Shown here: one piece after another, positions 1 to 6,700 of the stretch
How the letters are laid out: each line of letters opens with the position of its first letter
How positions within the stretch are numbered: the first letter of the stretch is position 1
Assembly (NCBI GenBank): GCA_031268245.1
Contig: JAIRXN010000121.1
Location: 1 to 9,205 of the forward strand
Direction of reading: 5' to 3'
DNA: 9,205 nucleotides
Source of the DNA: Treponema sp.
GTDB taxonomy: Bacteria; Spirochaetota; Spirochaetia; Treponematales; Breznakiellaceae
Notes under the pieces: generated by a model
What the model was told of the DNA's origin: nothing
The model's input: only the letters and a program-made list of their open reading frames with translations
Database searches by the model: none
Made by a program: the position numbers and the translations under genes

Positions 1-49
1 ATTTCAGAAAAGAATAGTTCCAAAAATCCGTAATTACGTGTGTAACAAT

Positions 50-70
50 GGGGGGGGGGGGGGGGGGGGG
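50..70. repeat. G21 homopolymer tract (C21 on the minus strand)
   Basis: Twenty-one consecutive G residues interrupt an AT-rich spacer, with unique non-repetitive sequence on both sides. Long G/C tracts are classic slipped-strand hotspots, and poly-G tracts are known to modulate expression of surface-protein genes in Treponema pallidum. Leftward promoter-like sequences lie 100-200 bp to the right, so leftward RNA would carry C21. The tract may therefore lie in the leader or early coding part of a gene off the left edge. A sequencing or assembly artefact in a homopolymer this long cannot be excluded, and the exact length should be treated as uncertain. Confidence 0.9.
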
Positions 71-109
71 TAAATTGTTTATTAAGCAAATAAAATTTAT
101 TTTCCTCCG

Positions 110-128
110 CGTCCCGGAAACCAGGACG
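110..128 (-). promoter_or_regulatory. Leader hairpin followed by GGAGG motif
   Basis: In leftward RNA this reads CGTCCTGG-TTT-CCGGGACG, an 8-bp stem with one internal U-G wobble and a 3-nt loop. On the opposite strand the wobble becomes a C-A mismatch, so the fold favours leftward transcription. It is followed at once by a Shine-Dalgarno-like GGAGG (104-108). No ATG, GTG or TTG lies at ideal spacing after that motif; a TTG at 89-87 is 14 nt away. There is no T-run after the stem, so it is not a standard intrinsic terminator. A role in leader structure or translation control is inference. Confidence 0.35.
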
Positions 129-168
129 GGCCCATCTTCGGCGGGCTTCCATTCCCCTGAACAGTTAC

Positions 169-199
169 ACTATACCATGAGCGATCAATCATCTGTCAA
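169..199 (-). promoter_or_regulatory. Leftward promoter candidate P2
   Basis: Reading leftward there is a perfect -35 TTGACA (199-194) and a -10 TATAGT (174-169), five of six matches, separated by 19 bp. The spacing is longer than the optimal 17 bp. The predicted start of transcription is near 162. It lies in tandem with P1 and points at the C21 tract. Confidence 0.4.
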
Positions 200-236
200 G
201 AAAAAAATGCAAAAAAGGCAGAAAATTTATTTTATC

Positions 237-265
237 ATTACAGTATATCTTAATTATTATGTCAA
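237..265 (-). promoter_or_regulatory. Leftward promoter candidate P1
   Basis: Reading leftward there is a perfect -35 TTGACA (265-260), a 17-bp AT-rich spacer, and a -10 TGTAAT (242-237) with five of six consensus bases. This is the closest sigma70 consensus seen in the window. Predicted transcription would start near 230. It begins just after the 3' end of the gntR-like gene, so the downstream leftward gene has its own promoter rather than relying on read-through. Confidence 0.55.
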
Positions 266-283
266 AACTTCCAAAACCCGGCC

Positions 284-300
284 GGAGTTCCAGAACTTCC
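284..300 (-). terminator. Weak hairpin after the gntR-like stop codon
   Basis: The 17 bases directly after the TAG stop form an inverted repeat (GGAAGTTC / GAACTCC, one bulged A). In leftward RNA it is followed by a GC-rich segment and then only a short TTTT. The loop is very tight, so the outer pairs probably form with one inner pair open. It could slow or end transcription of the regulator, but it lacks a proper U-tract. Confidence 0.25.
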
Positions 301-1302
301 CTATATTTTCCGCTGCCTGGGCTCGGGATATTCGCCGTGTTCCCGTTTGGAGATCAGCACATTGCAGAGTTCCATGCCGATACTGTGAAAAGACGGCCCG
401 ACAGGTTTTACCGACGGAAGCCCGTGGTATGTAAACAGTTCCTCCTCGCAGTCATAAACAAGGAAGTTGTCATTTTTTGCCGGAATTTTGTACTGCATGA
501 ATTTTGCCCCCACAATGTAGTTGGCCGAATAATCCACCGTATATACGGCACAGCGGGAATTGAATCGGTGAAAAAACCTGTCTATCACGGTCATGGAGCC
601 TTCGTCAGTGAGGCACGCATACTGTACGTCATCACTTTCTTCCCTGATGGTGTCGTAGATTCCCTCGAAACGGCGGTTGCTCTTCCGGGGATAGTAACCG
701 ACCACAAGAAAACGGCGGTATCCCCGATCCAGGAAGATCCGGCCCGCGGCGCAGGAATGGCGGTAATTATCGGTCTGTACCACGGGAAGGACGGGCAGTT
801 CATCAAGAATAATATCGGCCACAATATCCATTCCCTCCCTCATTACATGGTAGAAGGGAAGGGACGCATTGTTAAAGTAAAGAGCAATAATGCCGTCGGC
901 ATCCAGCGAAAGAAGGTAATCGCCAAATTGCAGGGATCGGTAATCCATGTCGGGAATATTTTCGAAGCGGGCCAGCATGCCCTTCTCTTCGGCGGTCTCC
1001 CGTATACCCCGGAAAAAGGCATCGTTGAAGCGGGCATCCTGCCTGGCCGATACTACCGAGATCTTGTAATTTTCAAGTTTTTTCCGGGGCCGCAGTGACT
1101 GAACTGTGATGCCCGCCTTGCGCTTTACGGAGATATATCCGAAATCTTCAAGCTTCCTGACTCCCCGCTGGGCGGTCTGGAGACTTACCTTGTACTGTTC
1201 GGCAATTTCCCGGAGGGAAAGGAATTTATCCCCCTCATGGTAGTTGTTTTTAATATTCCTGATGATGGTACTGAAAAAAGAATCAAAAACTTTTTTTGGC
1301 AT
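301..1302 (-). CDS. GntR-family regulator with LacI-type effector domain
   Basis: This 333-residue protein is a DNA-binding transcription factor. Residues about 5-67 form a GntR-type winged helix, with recognition-helix region VSLQTAQRGVRKLEDFGYI and a wing ending in GITV. Residues about 80-333 resemble a LacI/GalR periplasmic-binding-type effector domain, including the family signature around GRIFLDRGYRRFLVVGYY, a following R-x-F-E-G-I, and near the end the V-x-P-x-x-x-x-I-G-M-E-L segment. The same layout is known from the Bacillus arabinose repressor AraR. I chose ATG 1302 because the homology starts there and the predicted promoter lies just upstream. In-frame ATGs at 1353, 1392 and 1431 would overlap or precede the promoter. 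A GGGG motif 8 nt upstream may serve as ribosome site. It diverges from the MoxR operon, with no sugar genes in view, so the effector is unknown. Autorepression and control of the divergent operon are inferred. Confidence 0.88.
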   Translation of the reverse strand: MPKKVFDSFFSTIIRNIKNNYHEGDKFLSLREIAEQYKVSLQTAQRGVRKLEDFGYISVKRKAGITVQSLRPRKKLENYKISVVSARQDARFNDAFFRGIRETAEEKGMLARFENIPDMDYRSLQFGDYLLSLDADGIIALYFNNASLPFYHVMREGMDIVADIILDELPVLPVVQTDNYRHSCAAGRIFLDRGYRRFLVVGYYPRKSNRRFEGIYDTIREESDDVQYACLTDEGSMTVIDRFFHRFNSRCAVYTVDYSANYIVGAKFMQYKIPAKNDNFLVYDCEEELFTYHGLPSVKPVGPSFHSIGMELCNVLISKREHGEYPEPRQRKI

Positions 1303-1307
1303 AATTA

Positions 1308-1368
1308 ATACCCCGTTTTCCCTTTCGGGAGTATATAATACCGTGTATTTCATTACAACGGGGGTATT
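1308..1368. promoter_or_regulatory. Inverted repeat flanking the gntR-like promoter, candidate operator
   Basis: The half-site AATACCCCGTT (1308-1318) is mirrored by AACGGGGGTATT (1357-1368). The second arm has one extra G, and similarity continues outward into TAA-rich flanks. The arms lie on either side of the core promoter, one over the predicted transcription start and leader, the other over and just upstream of the -35. Such placement fits an autoregulating repressor that binds both half-sites. A related AAAACGGG occurs at 1403-1410, nearer to the divergent moxR start. Assignment to the adjacent regulator is inference. Confidence 0.4.
1330..1358 (-). promoter_or_regulatory. Promoter of the gntR-like gene
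   Basis: Reading leftward there is a -35 TTGTAA (1358-1353, four of six), a 17-bp spacer and a -10 TATACT (1335-1330, five of six). Transcription would start near 1323, giving a leader of about 20 nt before ATG 1302. This supports 1302 as the translation start. A TATAAT hexamer also occurs on the plus strand at 1334-1339 but lacks a recognisable -35. Confidence 0.55.
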
Positions 1369-1421
1369 ATTAATGAAATAGTCCCCCTCCATAAAGCCGT
1401 TCAAAACGGGCCTCCTTCGAC

Positions 1422-1451
1422 TTTCCACCAAAGCCTCTCTTGTGTTACTAT
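1422..1451 (+). promoter_or_regulatory. Weak promoter candidate of the MoxR operon
   Basis: A -10-like TACTAT (1446-1451, four of six) is preceded at 18 bp by TTTCCA (1422-1427, four of six). Transcription would begin about 7 nt after the -10, at or one base before the ATG at 1459. No Shine-Dalgarno sequence precedes that ATG, so a leaderless mRNA is possible. The similarity is modest, and a start further upstream, for example from the TATAAT at 1334-1339, is an alternative. Confidence 0.25.
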
Positions 1452-1458
1452 TGTCTCA

Positions 1459-2403
1459 ATGAAAGCTGACAAAGTGCCCGGGGCCCTCATTGACGGAGCT
1501 TCGCGTATCATCAAGGGGAAGCGGGAATTTCTGGAACTTCTTACCGCGGCGGTTCTCGCCGGAGGGCATGTACTTATAGAGGATAATCCCGGTCTGGGGA
1601 AAACCACGGTGGCAAAGGCCCTTGCCCGGCTCATCGACGGGGGTTCGCGGGGTCTCGTCTTCAAGCGGATTCAGTTTACCCCGGATCTTTTGCCCTACGA
1701 TATTACCGGGGTGGATGTTTTCGATCCCAAAACCCGGAAGTTCAGATTTGTACCCGGCCCGGTGCTTGCAAATATAGTTCTGGCGGATGAGATCAACCGT
1801 ACCACTCCCAAGGTTCAGTCGGCCCTGCTGGAAGTGATGGCGGAACGGCAGGTTACCGTGGGCGCCGAAACCCATCTGCCGCCTGAACCTTTCTTTGTCA
1901 TCGCCACCGAAAATCCCATCGAAAGCGAGGGGACTTTTCCTCTGCCCGCGGCCCAGCTTGACCGCTTCATGATGAAGCTTTCCCTGGGTTATCCTGGCCG
2001 GGAATCGGAACTCGCAATCCTTGAAGAAAATCCGGCTGCCGAAGGTCTTGAAAAGCTTGAACCGGTCTGTTCGGTTGCGGATTTCCGTTCTGCCCGGAAG
2101 ATGGCCGCGGGGATCTTCTGCCATGCAAGTCTCAAGGAGGCCATTGTCGACATGGTGAGGGATACCCGGATTCACCGGGCCTTCACGCTGGGAGCCTCTC
2201 CCAGGGCGGCTCTGCACCTTCTGGAAGCCGCCAGAGCCCTGGCTCTGGTACGAGGCAGAAATTTTGTCGGCGATGAAGATCTAATGACTCTTGCTGTCCC
2301 GGTTTTGACCCACCGGCTCAAGTTACGCGATCCGCGTTCCGCCGGGGATAAGCTTGTCCGGGAGATATGTCTCGCCCGGCTTGAGGGGATTAAAAAGGAT
2401 TGA
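1459..2403 (+). CDS. MoxR-family AAA+ ATPase
   Basis: This 314-residue cytoplasmic protein is an AAA+ ATPase of the MoxR family, whose members act as chaperone-like remodelling or maturation factors for neighbouring proteins. Visible motifs in order are Walker A PGLGKTT (44-50), the MoxR-specific FTPDLLPYDITG segment (73-84), Walker B VLADEIN (107-113) with Asp110-Glu111, sensor 1 in IATENPIE (Asn152), arginine finger in AQLDRF (Arg169), and sensor 2 GASPRA (Arg249). Length is normal for the family and no key residue is missing. ATG 1459 is the only ATG, GTG or TTG in this frame near the start of homology, and it has no Shine-Dalgarno sequence. It is the first gene of a four-gene operon and overlaps the DUF58 gene by 4 bp, the usual genomic pairing. 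Direct action on the DUF58 or transglutaminase partners is inferred from this context. Confidence 0.95.
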   Translation: MKADKVPGALIDGASRIIKGKREFLELLTAAVLAGGHVLIEDNPGLGKTTVAKALARLIDGGSRGLVFKRIQFTPDLLPYDITGVDVFDPKTRKFRFVPGPVLANIVLADEINRTTPKVQSALLEVMAERQVTVGAETHLPPEPFFVIATENPIESEGTFPLPAAQLDRFMMKLSLGYPGRESELAILEENPAAEGLEKLEPVCSVADFRSARKMAAGIFCHASLKEAIVDMVRDTRIHRAFTLGASPRAALHLLEAARALALVRGRNFVGDEDLMTLAVPVLTHRLKLRDPRSAGDKLVREICLARLEGIKKD

Positions 2404-3728
2404 AAGAAAGGAGCGTAAGCCCTGCGGTCTTCTATCCACGGACAATGGGGGTTTTTGTATTCCTCATCGTGATCCTCGCCTTTATTGCCGGGCTTTTCCG
2501 GAATGAACTGGCGCTTTTCCTTGTAGCCGCGGTTCTGCTGGCTATCTGGGCTTACTGTCTCCTTTTTACTCTGATTCTTGCCTTTCTCAACCGGAAGCGG
2601 GCCCGTTCACTCTCCTTCAGAATAAGCCCCGGACGTATCACGGCGGGGGAAGAAACAGCGCTTCTGCTTGAACAGGGATCGGAAAACAGGCGTTCCGGTT
2701 TTTTTGTGTTCCCCGCCATCATTGCCCGCTGCAGGATCAATCTCCGCACAAAAGACGGGCGGCTCCTGAGGCACATGTTCAACCTTGTTCATCTTGAAAA
2801 CGGGGTGAGCTTTTTTACTGTTCCCGAACGGGGGGCCTGGTACTGTCTCAGCGACGAGGTTCTGATCATGGACAGTCTGGGTTTCTTCTGTTTCTCCTAC
2901 AGAAGTTTTCAGGAGGGGAGTCCCCGGCTTCTGGCAGGTCCCCGTTCCGGCGCCGGCGCGGAACCGGTACATGCCCGTTCCGGCGGGGAGGAACAGCGCA
3001 GCGCATACAACTATCAGCGTACCGACAACCTTATCGAACACCGGCCCTATATTCCCGGAGACGATCCCCGCAGGATCAACTGGAAGCTTTACAGCCATCA
3101 GGGGGAACTCTTTGTCCGGGAAGGCGAAAGCGAACCTCCTCCCCATTCCCGGCTTACCATTCTGGTGGATACTCAGACCGATCCTGTTCTCTATTCAGGC
3201 AGGACAGGAAGGCAGGCGGTTGATATGCTCTGCGAATACGCGTTGGCAGCCGCCATGGACTGTGTGGGCAAGGGAATGGAGATACAGATCGGCTGGATCG
3301 GCGGCGGAGGGCGGGGGCAGAGTCCCGAAGAGTTGTCCGCTGCCCTGGCCTATCCGGCATCTCTGCCGCTCAAGGCCGCGGGGGAACTGGTTTCCGCGGC
3401 GGATTCTGTTGATGCCGCCGGAATTCCGGTTTCCCCGGAATACGGCTGCCTCATCCTGGCCCTTCCCCGTAAGCCGCCGCCGAAGGCCGAAGTTCCCCTC
3501 CGGAATACCGGTTCTGTTGGGGGGGACGCCGCTCTTGACCGTTTCCTGCAGAAACAGGGGTCCGCCCGGCGTATCGAACTCCTCTTTCTCTATGGCGGCC
3601 CTGATTCCGAAACCGGCGCAGGCCGTTCAATTCGGGAAGCGGCCCAGACTTCCGCCTCAATCTACAGCCAAAAGCCCGGGCTCAACGCCCGTCCTGTGTT
3701 TTATGATAGAATAGAATCAAGAGAATAA
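2400..3728 (+). CDS. DUF58-domain membrane protein
   Basis: This 442-residue protein has two adjacent transmembrane helices (about 16-35 and 38-62), an Arg/Lys-rich turn, a probable beta-rich domain (about 70-185), and the DUF58 signature at 213-246 (R-P-Y-x-P-G-D-D-P-R-R-I-N-W-K then GELFVRE). A von Willebrand A-like strand ILVDTQTD follows (254-261). It carries a DTQTD sequence in place of a canonical DxSxS metal site, which is not unusual in DUF58 proteins. DUF58 proteins accompany MoxR ATPases very widely and are thought to be their partners; their biochemical role is not settled. The start is taken as TTG 2400, overlapping the moxR stop as TTGA, with GAGGGG 11 nt upstream, which suggests translational coupling. 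An in-frame ATG at 2445, just before the first helix, is the alternative. The C-terminal 140 residues are weakly conserved and rich in Pro and Gly. Confidence 0.9.
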   Translation: MKERSVSPAVFYPRTMGVFVFLIVILAFIAGLFRNELALFLVAAVLLAIWAYCLLFTLILAFLNRKRARSLSFRISPGRITAGEETALLLEQGSENRRSGFFVFPAIIARCRINLRTKDGRLLRHMFNLVHLENGVSFFTVPERGAWYCLSDEVLIMDSLGFFCFSYRSFQEGSPRLLAGPRSGAGAEPVHARSGGEEQRSAYNYQRTDNLIEHRPYIPGDDPRRINWKLYSHQGELFVREGESEPPPHSRLTILVDTQTDPVLYSGRTGRQAVDMLCEYALAAAMDCVGKGMEIQIGWIGGGGRGQSPEELSAALAYPASLPLKAAGELVSAADSVDAAGIPVSPEYGCLILALPRKPPPKAEVPLRNTGSVGGDAALDRFLQKQGSARRIELLFLYGGPDSETGAGRSIREAAQTSASIYSQKPGLNARPVFYDRIESRE

Positions 3729-3731
3729 GAA

Positions 3732-6700
3732 ATGCAGTTGTATACTCCACATTCCAAGATCCCCGCCGTAGAGAGTTCGGTCGCTCTTACGCTTCATTCC
3801 CTTGCCCTCTTTACCATCCTTTTTCAGTTCCGGCTGGTAAGCCGGGACATGGCCGACAGCCCGGTATTTGTTACAACGCTTCTGGCAGGTTTTCTGGGCG
3901 GGCTCTCCTTTGCCCTGACGGTCAAAGCGCCCCTTGTTTCCTTCTCCGGACTCGTTCTGGTGCCCTGGGTCTGCCGTTTCTTCATCAGCATACCCCGCTA
4001 TTTTTCGCCGGATTTGGCGGTATCCCTCGATTCCCTGCTCCTCAACCTCGACCGGAACTACTTCGTCGTCCTTATCCCCTACTATTGGGCCGCTTTCAGC
4101 ACGGCAGCTTCACTCAAGTCCCGGACATTCCTCCGTGCCTCCATCGTGGCAGGCATGGTACTGCTTCTGATTGTGTATTCCATGGCCCGGACGGTAAACA
4201 TCGGCCTCTACCGTTTCCCCGTGGTGATGATTCTCATCTTTTCGGGCCTCCTCCTCCTTGAAGCGGCGGCCCTTCTTTTCTCCCTGCCCAGGGAAGTCAG
4301 GCTCCGCCGGGGGGAGATTCTGTCTGCTGCGGCTGTCCTCATTCTTCTTGCCCTGCTGGGCGGCTTCCTCTTCCTTAAACCCTCCCAGGAACGGGCGGTG
4401 GAGCAGGGGGGCGGGCTTCTTGAGCCTAAACTCTTCAGCTTTGATTTTTCCCAGTTTCTCAGACTGGAAACCGAGATCAGCATGAAGGATGATCTTGTGT
4501 TTATCGTAAAGAAGGATTCTGAAGACAGCCACATTCTTTTGCGCCGTTATGTGCTTTCCGGTTACAGCCGGAAGCAGGGTTTCTTCCGTATGGAAGACAT
4601 CGATGAAAAGACTCACCCCCAGCGCCTCCCCGGAATACGGACTCTGTTCGACGATCCGGGGCCCATCAGGGATTCCCGGCTTACCAATCAGGAATACTAC
4701 CTGGTGAACTTCGATTCGGCGGCGTTCATCGGCATGAATGCGCCTCTGGAGGCGGTTCCCTTTGAAACCTGGGATACCTCTTCCTTCATCTCCGCCTATG
4801 CGGTGCAGAGCAGGGTCTGCGAAGCCCTCTCCTTTGAACTTTACGATTCCCTTCTGGAGCCTCCAAGCGCGGAGAATCTGGGTCTCAGCGCGGAGGAGTA
4901 TGCCCTGTACACCGAATACGGCGGAGACAAGCGTTTGGCCGCCTATGCCCAAGAGATAACCGAGGGCTTGAATTTCTACTGGGAGAAGGTAGATGCTGTC
5001 TATGAATGGCTCAAATACGGAGATTACCGTTACAGTCTTAAACCCGGTATAGCCCCCGACGGGGATCAGCTTTCGTATTTCCTCTTTGAATCGAAGAAGG
5101 GTTACTGTTCCTATTATGCCTTTTCCATGGCCCTGCTGCTCCGTTCCATAGGAATTCCCGCGCGGGTAGGAGCCGGCTTCTTTATCAATCCCGACGAAAA
5201 CACCTTCGACTACTATCCTGTCCGTTCCAACATGGCCCATGCCTGGGTGGAAGTACCCTTTCCCGGTTACGGCTGGATGGAATTCGATCCCACCAGCGAT
5301 GAACTGGCCGCAGGAGAAGAATTCCGTTTCTCGTCAGGAGATCAGAGCCAGTTTGAAAGGCTCATGAAGGAGATTCTCGATAACCATTCGAAGCTCAGGG
5401 CAAAAGAGGGGACCGAAGAGGAAAGAGAATTCTCCGTCATGGATACTTTCCTTGCCGGGGCGCGCCGTGTTCTGCAGAGTTATTGGCCTTTTATCATCCT
5501 GGTAATCCTTCCCCTGCTTTTTCTCTGGATCCGCTGCGGAAAACTTCTCCGTTCCCGTACCCTGCGGAAGGATCGAAAAAAGGCCCTGCTCCTCTGGGCC
5601 CATGTACGGCGGCGTTTGAGCCTTGCCGGTTTGAGGCGGCGCTCTCTCACCGGGGAGGCCGAATGGGCAAAATCCGTTGAAGGCAGCATAGGGGGAACCT
5701 ATGCGCTCTACCAGGGAGCCGCTGCGGCCCGCTTTGCCCCCGAGTACGGGCCTGAGTCCCTCATGGCCATGCAGGATGCGTACCGGGTCTTTAGGGCTGC
5801 ATACCGTGACGCAATACCCCTCTGGCGGCGTATTCTGGCCTGGATTCTGCCGCCGCTCGCTCTGTTTTCCGGTATCCCTAAGGGGAGTATAGGCAAAAAC
5901 ACAGTTGTTTTAATCTTTTTTAGCCTTTTGCTCTTCAGTCTGGGGGGCGGCGGCAGAGCCCAGGATGCCTTTCCCCTTCCGGATGAGCTTTTCCGGAGGG
6001 CTGCCGAGGCCGAAGAAGGCGAATTGTGGGAGAGAGCCATAGAACTCTACAGCCGGGGCAAGGAACTTTACCCCATCGAGCCCCGTTTTCCCTGGGCGCT
6101 GGGGAATCTCTACTTTGGGCGCGGCCTCTATACGCTTGCATGGGAGGAGTACCGGATTACCGAAAACCTTATACCCGATAACCCGGATATACTTTTCAGA
6201 CTTTCCCGGACAGCCGCATACCTCAACGAAGATCTTGTTTCCGTGGATTATCTGGAACGGGTTCTGGCGATCAACCCCGACGATCGGGAGGCGATCCGCA
6301 ATCTAGGCTGGATGTACTACAAGGTTCACCGCCTGGCAGAGGGTCAGCAGCTCATGCTCCGGGCCATGGAACGCTTTGGGCCGGATTCGGATTTTGCCAT
6401 GACTTTGGGGACGCTTTATGCGGATAACTTCAACTATGACGAAGGGAAGAAATGGTACCTTGAGGCAATAATCGGGGGCGAGAGGGCGGGAGACCGGGTT
6501 TTTACATCTGTGGCCCACTATAATCTTTCGATCCTGGAAACCCGTTTCTACCGCTTTGGTTCGGCCTTTGACAGAACCAACGCCGCACTGGCAAGCGAGG
6601 ACAGGGCTTCCGGGCATCTTGCCAGGGGAGAGTCCTACCTTCGCCAGATGGATTTTAACAAGGCCCTGGAGGACTATGAGGCGGCCTACGATAGTGATAC

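Larger units (their letters stand above)
1..152 (-). other. Doubtful partial leftward open frame through the C21 tract
   Basis: On the minus strand a frame opens with ATG at 152-150 and stays open for 50 codons to the window edge. It crosses the C21 tract, which encodes six consecutive Pro codons. The predicted start site of promoter P2 would lie about 10 nt upstream. An AGGGGA motif sits only 1 nt before the ATG, which is too close for a good ribosome site, and the residues match no family I recognise. One extra C would bring TAA in frame five codons after the tract, while one fewer leaves another open frame. It may be a real N-terminus of a gene further left or simply leader sequence; it is listed as doubtful. 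Confidence 0.15.
1..300. other. AT-rich spacer left of gntR-like gene
   Basis: No convincing complete gene is visible here. Base composition (AT-rich apart from the G21 run and a GC-rich patch at about 107-157) differs from the coding DNA to the right. It contains two leftward promoter candidates, a leader hairpin and the G21 tract. A 12-bp AT-only direct repeat (aaaatttatttt at 92-103 and 222-233) and a 15-bp AT palindrome at 88-102 are probably chance products of the composition. No tRNA, rRNA or CRISPR-like structure was seen. Confidence 0.6.

Noticed and set aside
48..434. Rightward open frame starting with poly-glycine from the G21 tract
   Set aside because: It has low-complexity AT-rich codons, no ribosome site, and its second half is antisense to the well-supported gntR-like gene.
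259..1098. Long plus-strand open frame of 279 codons opposite the gntR-like gene
   Set aside because: No recognisable domains; it is a shadow of a gene with clear winged-helix and LacI-type motifs on the other strand.
1303..1431. Upstream ATG starts (1431, 1392, 1353) for the gntR-like gene
   Set aside because: The extra 17-43 residues have no homology and would lie in or before the predicted promoter and operator.
1456..2217. Minus-strand open frame of 253 codons opposite moxR
   Set aside because: The plus-strand frame has every AAA+ motif; the antisense product has no family features.
2971..3714. Second plus-strand frame of 247 codons inside the DUF58 gene
   Set aside because: Proline- and arginine-rich out-of-frame product with no motifs; the DUF58 signature is in the other frame.
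4110..5240. Minus-strand open frame of 376 codons opposite the transglutaminase domain
   Set aside because: It lies across the catalytic triad coding region and results from GC-biased codons lacking antisense stops.
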